Below are positions 34,058 through 45,610 of a stretch of 64,000 nt of DNA, piece after piece. The stretch lies in the NCBI GenBank assembly GCA_013399695.1, contig VXAU01002068.1, positions 230,686 to 294,685 of the forward strand, given 5' to 3'. The notes beneath the pieces are model-generated. The model did not search any database. It saw nothing but the letters and a program-made list of their open reading frames with translations, and was not told the DNA's origin. The DNA comes from Formicarius rufipectus (lineage: Eukaryota > Chordata > Aves > Passeriformes > Formicariidae). Position 1 is the stretch's first letter. Each line of letters begins with the position of its first letter. A program made the translations under genes and the position numbers.

Positions 34058-34332
34058 CATAAAGTGGGTTGGGTTGGAAGGGCCCTCAAAGCCCATCCAG
34101 TCCCACCCCCTGCCACGGGCAGGGACACCTCCCACCAGCCCAGGGGGCTCCAAGCCCCATCCAACCTGCCCTTGGACACTCCCAGGGATCCAGGGGCAGC
34201 CACAGCTTCTCTGCCCACCCTGTGCCAGGGCCTGCCCACCCTCCCAGAGAAGAATTTCTTCCTAATATCCAACCTAAATCCCCCATTTTCCAGCTTCCAG
34301 TCATCCCCCCTTGTCCTGTCACTCCATGCCCA
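34058..34332 (-). mobile_element. CR1 LINE 3' fragment
   Basis: 'gggttggaagggccctcaaa' through 'gcagccacagcttctctgcc' and 'ttcttcctaatatccaacct' to 'cttgtcctgtcactccatgc'. Confidence 0.95.
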
Positions 34333-35020
34333 CAGATGTGTCAGCCTGAGATGGAACCAAAGTTCCTCAGCAAGAGCCAAGGAAGAATCCCACATTTCCC
34401 CTCCTGAGCACTCCTTGCTCTTCCCAGATTAGCAGGGAGTTCCACGGGAGCTCAGCTCCATCTGCTCCCCTCCAGGGCATGGCAGAGGAACAACACGGGC
34501 TTGGATGCAGCCCATGGAACTGGGGCTCCATCTGGCCCAGCCCCAAGGCTCTGCTTTTGGCAACCCCACCGGGTGCCATCCCACCACCTCCTGCCTGCTG
34601 TGTGCTGGGCACAGAGAGCCTCTTGGCTTGTGCTGGCATGGAGTTCTGTTCCTTCCCAGCAGCTGGCATGGGGCTGTGTTTGGGATCGGGGTGGGAAGTG
34701 GTGTTGGGAACACAGCGAGGTTTGAGTTCTCTCAGGGGATCGAGGGCTCCTCTCCCCGTGCACCACTGAGAGCAACGAGGGTGCCCGAGGGGTGACACAG
34801 CCAAAACCAGCTCCAGGTGATCACAGGGATGCTCCAGGTGATCACAGGGATGCTCCAGGCCGTGTGACGTCACGCTCAGCCGGAAAAACTGGGAAGGAAA
34901 ACAGGGAAAGTGGGGAAAATAACATCTTGATTTCCAAGTCATCCCTGCACGTGACAAAGCCTCGCTTTTCTGGGAGGGATAAACACCTGCCTGTGGTGGG
35001 AAGTGGGCAATGGTGGAATG
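34333..35020. other. Unique DNA
   Basis: A 21-bp direct repeat lies at 34810-34861. The rest has no recognised gene or repeat. Confidence 0.5.
34810..34861 (+). repeat. 21-bp direct repeat
   Basis: CTCCAGGTGATCACAGGGATG occurs twice in succession with a partial third start. Each unit carries TGATCA. Confidence 0.85.
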
Positions 35021-35099
35021 CTAATGGGTTGGAACGGACCTCAAAGGTCATCTAGTCCCAACCCCTTCTGCCGTGGGCAGGGACAGCTCCCACCAACAC
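35021..35099 (-). mobile_element. Short CR1 3'-end fragment
   Basis: 'gggttggaacggacctcaaa' and 'gccgtgggcagggacagctc' are reverse-strand CR1, truncated after about 80 bp. Confidence 0.85.
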
Positions 35100-35789
35100 G
35101 AATTGTTTTCCTTTCCCTGTTCAAAGGGCTGGCTCTGAAGGGCCGAGTTTCCTCACCTTTCCCCTCCCAGTCCTCTCCCTCATCCCACCCCGCAGGAGCA
35201 GCTGAGGCTGAAGCCCCACGAGGTGTTTCCCACTGTCACGTAGCTCCTTCCCATCCCAGCTTTCCTCCCTCCTCATCCTGCTCGCTCAGCATTCCACAGG
35301 GACCGAGTTCCCACTGGCTGGGCTGTGCCCAGGAGCCAACTCCTTGGAGGCAGAGGAGATGGCAACAGAGATGGGATGTGCATAAGATTTGCACGGAGCA
35401 GAAATGCCCTGCTGAGTCAGGGCCTGGGCAGCCCTGCAAAATTAAATAGAGGGGAAAAAATAGCTGATTTTTCTTTTTTAAGTAAAGTGTTTGTCTTCCT
35501 ATTTTTAACAGAGCCTGTTGTTTGCCTATTTTTAAAATAGACTGGAAGAGCAAAATTAGAGGTTGTGCTCTAAATCTGAAGAGGAATTTTCTGGGTTGAC
35601 CTAGAGTAATCTGCAGTTTTGGTACAAAGCACTTTCAGCTACAGCAGCCTGGCCATGATTTCGAGCCGTTCACTGCTCAGGATTGGTGTGGGATGAGCCC
35701 TGGATTGCTCCGGAGGAATGGGGTTTGCTCCTCAAGCTACATCGGGCATGGCCAGTTCTTCAAACCTCTGCCCACTCAGAATAGGGTGG
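35100..35789. other. Unique DNA with MEF2-like sites
   Basis: 35430-35660 is AT-rich. Two CTATTTTTAA words lie at 35499 and 35526. The block may be regulatory; no gene was recognised. Confidence 0.4.
35499..35540 (+). promoter_or_regulatory. Paired MEF2-type A/T motifs
   Basis: CTATTTTTAACA (35499-35510) and CTATTTTTAAAATAG (35526-35540) both fit the YTAWWWWTAR MEF2 consensus or come within one base of it, 27 bp apart. Binding and function are inference. Confidence 0.35.
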
Positions 35790-36056
35790 GGAATATCCTG
35801 AGCTGGGAGGGCCCCCCACGGACCACCCAGTCCAACCCTCAGCCCTGCACAGACACCCCAACAACCCCCCCCTCTGCCCCAGAGCATCATCCCAACCCTC
35901 CTGCAGCTCTGGCAGCCTCGGGGCCGTGCCCACTGCCCTGGGGAGCCTGGGCAGTGCCCACCACCCTCTGGGGGAAGAGCCTTTCCCTGAGATCCCCCTG
36001 CCCTGGCACAGCTCCTGCCCTTCCTGAGATCCCCCCTGCCCCTGCCCTGGCACAGC
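35790..36056 (-). mobile_element. CR1 LINE 3' fragment
   Basis: This is the same subfamily as 2572-2812, in reverse: 'cacagacaccccaacaaccc', 'ctgcagctctggcagcctcg', 'tgggggaagagcctttccct'. Its end shows a local duplication of 'gagatccccctgccc'. Confidence 0.9.
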
Positions 36057-36110
36057 TTCACAAGGATGAAGGCTGATTGTGTGTTTAAATCCTCACCTGC
36101 TATTTCAAGC

Positions 36111-36230
36111 CCAGGCTGGGCAGGGCTTGGAGCCACCCGGGCTGGCGGAACGTGTCCCTGCCCACGGCAGGGACTTGGATTTAAATGGTTTTTAAGGTCC
36201 CTTCTGAGCCAACCCATTTCGTGATTTTAT
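36111..36230 (+). mobile_element. CR1 LINE 3'-end fragment
   Basis: 'gggcttggagccacccgggc', 'tccctgcccacggcaggga' and 'ttttaaggtcccttctgagc' run to a tail of TTCGTGATTTTAT. It lies head to head with the preceding minus-strand copy. Confidence 0.85.
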
Positions 36231-36897
36231 TTCAAGCAATTTGGCTTCAGGTCCTGGACCAGATCTCAACTCTCAGAGTTACAAAAAATGCTTCAGCTGG
36301 GTCTGAACTCCTGAGAAAACCTGACCCAGCAGAGGAAGCCGAGGATTCTTCTCTGCCTAACCCAACTTTTCTGTTCCTTATCATTAAAACGAGGGGAAAA
36401 GAATTCCTCCCTCCTCCTGACTTGTCTATTTTGATGGCACAGTCATTTTTTCCTCGCAGTGTCATTAAATCTTCCGTCATCTGGGCACTCGGGGCGGCAG
36501 ACAGAGCTCGGCTGCAAATAGCAGACGCCACCCCATCCTGAATTTCAATCACGGCCACGGATCTGGGATGGGAATAAACACTGTGGGGCTCAGTTTTGTG
36601 CCAGGGGCAAAAGGTTCATCACAGCATCTCCCGATGACACCTTGGGCTCTAATTAAGCCCGAGACATTAGTGCCATCCCGGGAGGAGCCCGGAGCTGCCA
36701 ACAGCCCTGCCCCCTGCGCTGCTGAAATCACCACTCCCGGTCGCTTTTCACTGCACTGGAAAGAACATGAAGAGCGTGAGAGGCTCCGTGGGGTGATAAT
36801 CACCCTGAAATGCTCGGGGTTTAATTTATCCTGCACGGAGACTGAAGATTTGCTGTGGCCCAGGAGGAGTCGCTTGCGCTGCCAACACGTCCTTCCA
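36231..36897. other. Candidate conserved noncoding block
   Basis: No CR1 and no recognised gene. It contains TAATTAAGCC, GTCATTAAATC and GGTTTAATTTATCC words, consistent with homeodomain-type sites. Conservation cannot be tested here. Confidence 0.3.
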
Positions 36898-37049
36898 AGA
36901 AGGTTTGGGTGGGAAGGGACATTAATGATCATCCGGTTCCACCCCTTCCCTTGGTAGGGACACCTTCCACCAGCCCAGGTGGCCCCCAGCCCCGTCCAAC
37001 CTGGCCTTGGACACCTCCAGGCATCCAGGGGCAGCCACAGCTTCTCTTC
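36898..37049 (-). mobile_element. CR1 LINE 3'-end fragment
   Basis: 'ggtttgggtgggaagggaca', 'ccttccaccagcccaggtgg' and 'gcagccacagcttctctt' are reverse-strand CR1. Confidence 0.9.
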
Positions 37050-37805
37050 CTATGCCAGTTCTTCCTACTTTTTAAGGAAAGATTGGCAAATGTTATTTTC
37101 TGCCCTGCATTAGCAAACGCTTCTTAATTCCCAAAGTAAACAAGGTGAGCATCAGCCTTGGCCCCGGACAGATGGCAAACAGGAAGCAACTTCATGTTTA
37201 GGGAGAGAAAAAGGCCCTGAGGGAACCCAAAGGGCTTTTCCTGTCATGGCACAGCCGGGCTGTGGCACTTGAAGGTCTTGGGTGCCTTTGTCAGTGTGTT
37301 TCCAGCCCTCCCTCCCTCCCCATCTCCCAGTAGATTCCAACGGAATCAATGGAAATAACACAGCAAGACCCAATTCCTCAGCTGCTCCCAGAGAGGATGT
37401 TTGAGGGACCCTCTCCAGCAGGGGCTCAGGGGTGACACCGCCCCACGACAAAGACCACAACTGGACTGCTGTCCAAAAGACCAAACCTCCTAAAGGAGGT
37501 TTTCCCCGGTGGCCTCCTCCTTGGATTGGGCTCGCTGGGGATGGGACTCGCTGGTGGGCACCTCGGCAGTGCTGGGGTGCTGGAAGCTGGGGAGAAGTCA
37601 CAGTGGGACAACACGGGTGATTAAGTGGCTGGAAGGATCGACTTATGAGGAAAAAAAGCCCAAGGAGCTAAATCTGGATGGTTTGGCTGGAGCACAGGGA
37701 AGGAGGACAACTGTCTGCTGACAGCCACGCATGCCGGGCAGGGGGAGGAATTGTTTGGGTTAGCCCGACAGGGGAATAACCAGGAATCTCGGCACAGGCT
37801 TAAGA
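37050..37805. other. Unique DNA
   Basis: No gene or known repeat was recognised. Confidence 0.5.
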
Positions 37806-37995
37806 AATGGAAAATGAGCACTGGCTGTCAGGGGAAACGTTCTCAGCAGTGAGATTTAACCTACTGGGCTGTGGAACATCCTCCCCGGGGGCTGGGGTGG
37901 AAATCCTGCTCTGTGAGCTGGTTAAAAACGGACTGAAGCAGTGCCTGGTGGGAGCAGGGCTTGGACTGGAGCCGGGCTGGGTGTTCCCTCCCAGA
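37806..37995 (+). mobile_element. Possible old CR1 fragment (copy 1)
   Basis: Wording such as 'gggctgtggaacatcctccc' and 'ggtggaaatcctgctctgtg' resembles an old CR1 subfamily. The tail is not seen, so this is tentative. A copy lies at 38907-39096. Confidence 0.4.
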
Positions 37996-38100
37996 AGCAC
38001 AGCCTGGAGAGCTCAGGGGGGACCATGGGAAGGTGCTCAGCGAGCACAGCAAGGACCTCTGACCAGGTCTGGGAATATCCAGTCATGGACTAGGCATTAA

Positions 38101-38261
38101 ATCATGGAATCACAGCATGGTGTGGGTTGGAAAGGGCCTTAAAGATCTTCCCATTCCACCCCCTGCCACGGGCAGGGACACCTCCCACCAGCCCAGGGGG
38201 CTCCAAGTCACATCCAGCTTGGCCTTGGGCACTTCCAGGGATCCAGAGGCAGGCACAGCTT
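38101..38261 (-). mobile_element. CR1 LINE 3'-end fragment (copy 1)
   Basis: 'atcatggaatcacagcatgg' followed by 'gttggaaagggccttaaaga' and 'cgggcagggacacctccca' is a reverse-strand CR1 tail. Confidence 0.92.
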
Positions 38262-38819
38262 CCATGGGGAATTGGGTTTGCTGCTTCTGGCTGGAAACAG
38301 CTCCACTATGAGGGTGTGGAAGAAGAGCTCCTCACATTCCTCTCTCTTAGGCTTTGAAAATGAGGGAAAACCAAGATATAAGGCTGGGAACCTTCTTTGG
38401 GGAACAGTTCCAGGTCTGTCAGGACTTTGAAATGTCGTGCCCAGAGTGTGGGCACAAACCTCATCCAGATCCCTGGAAAGCTGTGGGAACGGGGCCGTAG
38501 ATCTTCCTTATCAGGAGGCTCCAACATCTGCAATCCACAGGGATTATCACACGGGGGGGACTGGCCCGAGCTTCAAACAGTCCAGAAAAGTTATTTATGA
38601 GCTCCAAAGCCAAGGGCTGTTACAGCTCTGAGCACAGGGAAAGCAAAGCAAACAATGCAACAGAAACAAACAAAAAGCAGCAGCAAAACGCCTACAAACC
38701 CAGGGCAAAATAAAAGAGGGATACAATAACACAGGAATAAAATGACATAGGAATAAAATGACGTGGGAGGAATAAAATTAAACAGGGAAAATAAAGAAAA
38801 AGTAAAAAGAAAAAAAAGA

Positions 38820-38903
38820 TGGAAAGGAAAGGAGAAAGGGAAAGGAAAGGAGAAAGGGAAAGGAAAGGAGAAAGGGAAAGGAAAGGAGAAAGGGAAAGGA
38901 AAG
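38820..38903 (+). repeat. 18-bp purine minisatellite (copy 1)
   Basis: The unit AAAGGAAAGGAGAAAGGG repeats about 4.6 times up to the N at 38904. The longer version is at 39922-40035. Confidence 0.92.
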
Positions 38904-38906
38904 NGA

Positions 38907-39096
38907 AATGGAAAATGAGCACTGGCTGTCAGGGGAAACGTTCTCAGCAGTGAGATTTAACCTACTGGGCTGTGGAACATCCTCCCCGGGGGCTGGGGTG
39001 GAAATCCTGCTCTGTGAGCTGGTTAAAAACGGACTGAAGCAGTGCCTGGTGGGAGCAGGGCTTGGACTGGAGCCGGGCTGGGTGTTCCCTCCCAGA
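38907..39096 (+). mobile_element. Possible old CR1 fragment (copy 2)
   Basis: Identical to 37806-37995; the family call is equally tentative. Confidence 0.4.
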
Positions 39097-39201
39097 AGCA
39101 CAGCCTGGAGAGCTCAGGGGGGACCATGGGAAGGTGCTCAGCGAGCACAGCAAGGACCTCTGACCAGGTCTGGGAATATCCAGTCATGGACTAGGCATTA
39201 A

Positions 39202-39362
39202 ATCATGGAATCACAGCATGGTGTGGGTTGGAAAGGGCCTTAAAGATCTTCCCATTCCACCCCCTGCCACGGGCAGGGACACCTCCCACCAGCCCAGGGG
39301 GCTCCAAGTCACATCCAGCTTGGCCTTGGGCACTTCCAGGGATCCAGAGGCAGGCACAGCTT
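39202..39362 (-). mobile_element. CR1 LINE 3'-end fragment (copy 2)
   Basis: Identical to 38101-38261, in the second copy of the duplicated segment. Confidence 0.92.
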
Positions 39363-39921
39363 CCATGGGGAATTGGGTTTGCTGCTTCTGGCTGGAAACA
39401 GCTCCACTATGAGGGTGTGGAAGAAGAGCTCCTCACATTCCTCTCTCTTAGGCTTTGAAAATGAGGGAAAACCAAGATATAAGGCTGGGAACCTTCTTTG
39501 GGGAACAGTTCCAGGTCTGTCAGGACTTTGAAATGTCGTGCCCAGAGTGTGGGCACAAACCTCATCCAGATCCCTGGAAAGCTGTGGGAACGGGGCCGTA
39601 GATCTTCCTTATCAGGAGGCTCCAACATCTGCAATCCACAGGGATTATCACACGGGGGGGACTGGCCCGAGCTTCAAACAGTCCAGAAAAGTTATTTATG
39701 AGCTCCAAAGCCAAGGGCTGTTACAGCTCTGAGCACAGGGAAAGCAAAGCAAACAATGCAACAGAAACAAACAAAAAGCAGCAGCAAAACGCCTACAAAC
39801 CCAGGGCAAAATAAAAGAGGGATACAATAACACAGGAATAAAATGACATAGGAATAAAATGACGTGGGAGGAATAAAATTAAACAGGGAAAATAAAGAAA
39901 AAGTAAAAAGAAAAAAAAGAT

Positions 39922-40035
39922 GGAAAGGAAAGGAGAAAGGGAAAGGAAAGGAGAAAGGGAAAGGAAAGGAGAAAGGGAAAGGAAAGGAGAAAGGGAAAGG
40001 AAAGGAGAAAGGGAAAGGAAAGGAGAAAGGGGAAA
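39922..40035 (+). repeat. 18-bp purine minisatellite (complete)
   Basis: AAAGGAAAGGAGAAAGGG repeats about six times without interruption. The unit is six codons long, so one frame reads as a Lys/Gly/Glu repeat; I regard that as incidental. Confidence 0.92.
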
Positions 40036-40485
40036 GAATAAAGAAAAGGAAAGAAAAAGAGAACTCCACTGAGAAGGAGCTGGAGTGAAAGTGGAACATG
40101 GACAATGCTAAACAACCTCCAGCTGCTCTGGCCTCAGGACCTGGAGAAGGTCACAAGCAGCATCCAAGAAGTAAAGAGCCAGTTGGGTCCATCTTCCCTC
40201 GAGGGTGTCCCTCCTGGGGGAACGATCCAGCCTGGAGCTTCTGGCTGTCACCTTCCTGCCAGCTCTGGAGAGGCTGAGCACAGGGGCTGAGGAGCAGTGG
40301 TGTCACTGGGCCATCTGAGGACAATCAGCTGTGCTTGTCATCTGCCTGAAAATTAATATGAAAATCTGGTCCTAATTAAGGCAGAGGTACCACAGAATGG
40401 GATGCTTTGGTTGTCTCTTGGCAGCAGATGCTTGAAGAGCATCTTGGTCTCAGTAGTAGCTCTGGGTTTTGACAGATACAATCTT
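40036..40485. other. Unique DNA
   Basis: No gene or known repeat was recognised. Confidence 0.45.
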
Positions 40486-40780
40486 GGAATCACGGACTGA
40501 TCTGGCTTGGAAGGGGCCTCCAGAGCCCTCTACTTCATCCTCTTGCTCCAAGCAGTGTCAGCTCAAAGATCAGACCAGGCTGGTCAGGCTTTTCCAGTCT
40601 GATCTTGAAAACCTCCAGGGATGAACAAAGCCCATTGTGTCCTCCTCGCACTGTGCCATGAGTTCTCCAGCCCCAGCCACCCTGATGGCCTCCACTGAAC
40701 TCACCCCAGCTCAGAATGTCCTTCCTGTACTGGGAGAGCCCCAGGACTGGACACATTCTCTAGGTAAGGCCTAACAAATG
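40486..40780 (-). mobile_element. CR1 LINE fragment
   Basis: 'ggaatcacggactgatctgg', 'cttggaaggggcctccagag', 'gatggcctccactgaactca' and 'ggactggacacattctctag' match a diverged reverse-strand CR1 with its 3' end at the left. Confidence 0.85.
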
Positions 40781-41289
40781 CTGACTAAAGGAGTATTTTA
40801 GGCATTATATCCAGAAACTTCTCCAAACTCCAGCTCCATGCAATGCTCCCACCCAGAACTGAGGGCAATGATGGGGACAAGCATGGAGGGACCTCACCAG
40901 GAAGTCTATTTGCTCATCTCATACTTCCTTCTCTTCTGCATCCACAGACATAACTGTGGGTGGACCTCCCAGGTGACCCACAGATATTTGTGGTTCTTGT
41001 TCTGCACAAGATTCCTTCTCCTGATCATCTCCTTTGGGTTTTAAACCAGAACTTACACACCACCTTCACATCAATGAAGGCAACATGAAGATCAGAAGCC
41101 AAACATCTTCAAATACCCACAAAAAGACACAATAAGAGCAGGTTCTGTCAGATCTAGTCCGTTCTTCTCCCCAGTAGGATCAGTTCCACCAGAGGACATT
41201 TGCTTGCCATAATTAACCTTCTCCTGCCCAACTCAAATGTCTTGCTCCTGGTTTAGATGACAACATGTTGCCTGTTCTCCTGCAGTGGC
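40781..41289. other. Unique or very old repeat DNA
   Basis: This stretch lies between two minus-strand CR1 fragments and may be the decayed middle of a single older insertion. No gene was recognised. Confidence 0.35.
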
Positions 41290-41520
41290 CTCGAGGAGCA
41301 GGTTCCTCTCTTCCTTTCCACAGTCCCCTTTTGCACACTTGCAGCCTCCCAGCAGATCTCTCTGGAGTCTTTTCTCCTCCAGACTAAACAATCCCAACTC
41401 CTTCAGTCCTTCCTTGCAGGTCATGTTTTCCGGACCTCAGCTCGTTCCTGCTGCTCTCGCCTGGACCTTGTCCAGTTGGCCTCCAGCGCCCTCAGAATTC
41501 CTTGTGCCGGACACTCGGGC
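41290..41520 (-). mobile_element. CR1 LINE internal fragment
   Basis: 'cagatctctctggagtcttt', 'ctcctccagactaaacaatc' and 'ccttgtccagttggcctcca' match reverse-strand CR1 upstream of the usual 3' end. The boundaries are approximate. Confidence 0.7.
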
Positions 41521-41861
41521 TCCAGCTGAAGCCTCTGGGGGCTGCTCAGGGCAGAGATGTCTGCTCAGCCCCTCAGAAGGAAGGCTGAAGTCACCAAGTG
41601 TGGACGGTCCCACTCGGCGTTTCCTCCGTGCTCGGGACGGTCCTGCCGTTCCCACCAGGGACCAGCTCTGGAATGCTGAGAGTGTTTGTTGGAGAGCCAC
41701 CGGAGGAAGCTGGGCTGGAAACTCTTCTTGATGGCAGGTCCCCAGAGCACAGCACATCTGGGGACTTCCCGGCCTCTCCTTGTGGGGCAGGACCTGGGGT
41801 GGGACGAAGGGAGTTCTGCTGTACCCAAATCTGGCTGGTTTTACATGGACAGGCCAAAGGG
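41521..41861. other. Unique DNA
   Basis: No gene was recognised between two CR1 fragments of opposite orientation. Confidence 0.4.
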
Positions 41862-42117
41862 GATGGGTTTAAACTGAGAGAGCAGAGATTTAAATTAGAT
41901 TTGGGGAAGGGATTCCTGGCTGGGAGGGTGGGCAGGCCCTGGCACAGGGTGGGCAGAGAAGCTGTGGCTGCCCCTGGATCCCTGGGAGTGTCCAAGGGCA
42001 GGTTGGATGGGGCTTGGAGTCCCCTGGGCTGGTGGGAGGTGTCCCTGCCCGTGGCAGGGGGTGGAACGAGATGGGCTTTGAGGTCCCCTCAGTCCAAACC
42101 ATTCCAGGGCTTTATGA
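41862..42117 (+). mobile_element. CR1 LINE 3' fragment
   Basis: It runs from 'ggatgggtttaaactgagag' through 'gggagggtgggcaggccctg' and 'tgcccgtggcagggggtgg' to the end 'ccagggctttatga'. Confidence 0.95.
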
Positions 42118-45100
42118 CCCTCTTGTTCACAGGTGTCTCAACACATCTTTTTGCTGCCCAGCCCTTCAGCTGCAGATCCATATGGTGGGAGGGAAAAGAA
42201 CTTCAAATCAATACATCCCAAAAGGTGCTTCCACTTCCCTTAATCAAGAACAAGATTTGTTCTTCTTAGAAGAGCAACTGATTCCTCCAAAAGAACCCAT
42301 CTATTAAAGGCAGCAAAACTGCTCTGCTTGACACTAACTGATGATTAGCCACATTAGAGCCACCTCCTCTGTCCTCCACAGACTCCATGAAATGCAAAAG
42401 GGAACAAAGAGCTTAAAGGATGAAACATGGGATTTCTGTAATCCTTTCAGCTTCACTCAGTTCGAGTGCTTAGCAGGAGAAGGATTACACTGCCAGGCAG
42501 ACACACAGAGTTCTCCCTCTGGCAGAGCACTGGCATTTCTCTTTAGTCATATTTATTATTAAAGCAAAGTAAACAATTTGCTGCAAACACCAGTTTGATT
42601 TGTTGTTGCTTTTGTCTGTCTCCATTTACAAATTAGCAGGTCCTGAAATACATTCATTTGGTTTATTTGGAATTAATGGCTGCTAAAGCCTTGGCTGGGT
42701 TCAGTATTTGGAGTTGCAGCTGCACTTCCTTGCACACATCCCTGCACATCCCTCTGCATTCCCATCCCTGCATTCCCATTCTCTGGTGTCCTTGGAGCAA
42801 TGCACACTGGAAAGGGAGGAATCCAGGGACGAGCAGGAACAGAAAGCAGCTTGAGGTGAGCTCTGAGCCCCCTCCCCACTCCTCACTGGGGGTTTCAAGG
42901 CTGACCCTGATCTCACTAACTGGGGCTTGGACAAGCATTGCTCCCCCAAGGGGGGAAATCCCTCTTCCCCTCCTTCCTCTCCCTTTCCTCCACCCTGGCC
43001 TCATGTCTCCTGCCCCATCCTTGGGAATTCACTGGGTACAAGGACAACTCAGTCCCCTCCTTATCCCAGCTGGAGCTTCCAAGCAGTGCCGTGGCACCGA
43101 GGCAGTGCCTGGAACGAGCTGTCACCGCCCCACCTCATGCACCCCAGCACAGGGTCACCTCCAGCCCCCACACACCTGGAGTGAGACCTCAGTGCCTGGA
43201 GACCACATCTTCCAGAGCCAGTGCTCCTTGGCCCTGCTCTGCTGAAGAAAAGACCCTTGATCCTGTGCTGGTCCAACTCCCAGGAAAGCTTAAACCAGCT
43301 CAGACCACCCAGGGCAGGACCAGGACCAGGATCAGACATCACATGTCTGTTTCCATCCTCACCCCGTGCAGTGTTCTCTCAGAATCACCACTTGCTTCCA
43401 AGACGTTTTCTGGGGGGAACACGAGACTCTCCAGCTGGAATGATGCAGGGAACTCCAGGATCAAAGCCCTTGGCTGGCTGGCAAACTGGGAGCTGCCCAG
43501 CAAAGGCTGCCCCATTAACTAACCCGAGCTTATCCACCTTCCTGGAGCAAGAGAAGGGGCAGGGAGGGGATCCTGCACTCGTGTCTCGAGGATTCATCCT
43601 CTGACTTACCTGAAGCTCCCCAAACCATGAGTCAGGAGAGTCCTGCAGGGGAACAATGCATTTCCCAGCCTTTGGAGAAGGCCATGCCAACATTTCACCA
43701 GGAGGAGTGATTTCACTCAGGTAGCTCCACACAGGCTCCAAATTAATCCCTGCTCCTTTTCTTCAGTGGCTGGAGACAGGCAGGCCCTTCCAAGCAGGAG
43801 TCCTGGCACTGAGAGACAGATGTCTGACACAGATTAGGTGACTCAGCTGCTGGAGGGTGGATCTCCCTGCACTGATCACACCTCGGAGCAGACAGCAAAC
43901 TGCTCCTTGGTGCAGATGGGCCAGGTGACACCACTCCACCTGGAAATAATTGCATTTACAACCCCTGCCAGGCCGTGCTTTTCATGGGAAATGGGCCTGA
44001 TCCCACTGTCTGACCACAGGAGGAGTTCTGCTCATCAAAGAGCCTCTCACGACCCAAACTTTCATGTGGGGTGTGACTTCACCTTGCACAACCTGCTGCC
44101 TGAAGGAACCCGCAGGAGCCCAGGGGATGGGCACTGGGGGCAGCTGGGACATGTCATCCTGGGAGAGAGGGGGGTTCTCAGGACCTCCTGCCTTGCCCAG
44201 GGGCGCTCAGCATTGGCATCAGCTCTGATGAACTCCTCGGAGCTGATGGCAGCGCTTTGGGATGCGGGAGGTGGCAAAGTGACAACTGCTGAGGAGGGCA
44301 GGGCCCTCAGCCCAGGGAAGGGTTGGATGGGACCCACGTGTTCTGGCTCACATGGATATTTTAGGCAGTAAAATGCAGTGGAATATGCAGATGACAAGGA
44401 ATATCCTCCATACTCAGGGAGCAGAGATCTGTGACTCCAAAGGACAGGGACTTTTTGTGGAATTGAACATCTAAACATGAAAAAAAGGTTCCTTCATTTC
44501 CTTCAAGAGTGATGGTGAACAGGATCAAAGAAGAGTTTGTGTCTGCAGGAATCTCAGACAACACATACTGAAATCCTGTGTACACTCTGCAACACACACT
44601 GCAGGAAAGAGGCTTAAAAGTGAATAAATCCAAGGAAAATCCAAGAGAAAAAGACTGAAAGCTCCACCTAATGAAAAGGGATTAAGATATCAAAAGTGGG
44701 ATTCATCCCACCTCCATTTAGGAGTTTAAAAAGGCCAGAGACAAGCCAGGCTGGATGTTTGGCTTCCTTAAGAATCAAAGGAGAGTGAATTCCATTTCCA
44801 AAACACAGGTCATCTCCACTTTGTGGAAGAGCCAGTTCTCAGGGGGATCAGCCAAGAGTTCCTGACCTTGACCCCACAGATCTGATGGCAGCAGACAGCG
44901 GGTTTAGGGCTCTCTGGGCATATCCAAGTCCTTTGTAACTTATCCCAGTTCAGCCTCCTCCCTTCTCCAGCCAGAGGAGCATCAGACATCCCCCCAGGGC
45001 TCCTGAAAGGTTCAACCACCAGCACGTTGGGATACCCAAAAAGGACATGTCTGCTCAGAGAAAAGGGAGGAGAGAGGGAGATATTCCTGCATATGTGTTA

Positions 45101-45364
45101 AAGAAGGAAGTCCATGTCTCTCCTGTGCCATCCTGAGGGTATCTTTGGCTCTGACCCATCCCAATGCCCTCCCAGCTGTTGGTGAGGAACATCCTCCCTC
45201 ACCCCACAGGGCTGTGATGGCACCATCTCACCCATTCACCCCAAATATTGCTCCCCATGAGCTCCAGGAGCAGCAGCCCCAGGGCCCCTTTGCAGGCTGG
45301 TTTCCACTCCCCAGGCCAGTGTCCACTGGATCTGCTCTGAAGGGACAGGGACTTCCCAGAAGGG
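42118..45364. other. Unique DNA, 3.2 kb, with an AT-rich candidate regulatory block
   Basis: 42300-42690 is AT-rich with TGATTAGCC, CATATTTATTATTAAAG and GGAATTAATGG words and few open frames. A short 'gcattcccatccct' repetition lies at 42755-42782. The rest holds no recognised gene. Confidence 0.4.
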
Positions 45365-45610
45365 ACAAGGGGAATGGCCTTGAGCTGAAGGAGGGAAGGG
45401 TTGGATGGGATGTTGGGAAGGGATTGGTGTCTGGGAGGGTGGGCAGGCCCTGGCACAGGGTGGGCAGAGAAGCTGTGGCTGCCCCTGGATCCCTGGGAGT
45501 GTCCAAGGGCGGGTTGAAGCAACCTGGGCAGATGGAAGGTGTCTCTGCCCTTGGACAAGATGACCTTTCAGATCCCTTCCAAACCAAACCATCCCATGAT
45601 TTTATGATCC
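45365..45610 (+). mobile_element. CR1 LINE 3' fragment
   Basis: 'gggagggtgggcaggccctg', 'gagaagctgtggctgcccct' and 'ttccaaaccaaaccatccca' run to a tail of TGATTTTATGATCC. Confidence 0.95.

Larger units (their letters stand above)
37803..38903 (+). repeat. Direct duplication copy 1 (about 1.1 kb)
   Basis: It is identical as far as I can read to 38905-40003, at a constant offset of 1101 bp without indels. It ends inside an 18-bp minisatellite at a single N (38904), after which the same sequence restarts at 'gaaatggaaaatgagcac'. This strongly suggests two overlapping contigs placed end to end. Confidence 0.92.
38905..40003 (+). repeat. Direct duplication copy 2
   Basis: Second copy of 37804-38903. 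It extends beyond copy 1 through the complete minisatellite into unique DNA. Confidence 0.92.

Noticed and set aside
39864..40088. Lys/Glu-rich open frame
   Set aside because: It is the 18-bp purine minisatellite read in frame.
45376..45607. Recurrent peptide seen in many places (for example CGCPWIPGSV and its antisense GSRGSHSFSAHPVPG)
   Set aside because: These are translations of the noncoding CR1 3' region, not a protein family.
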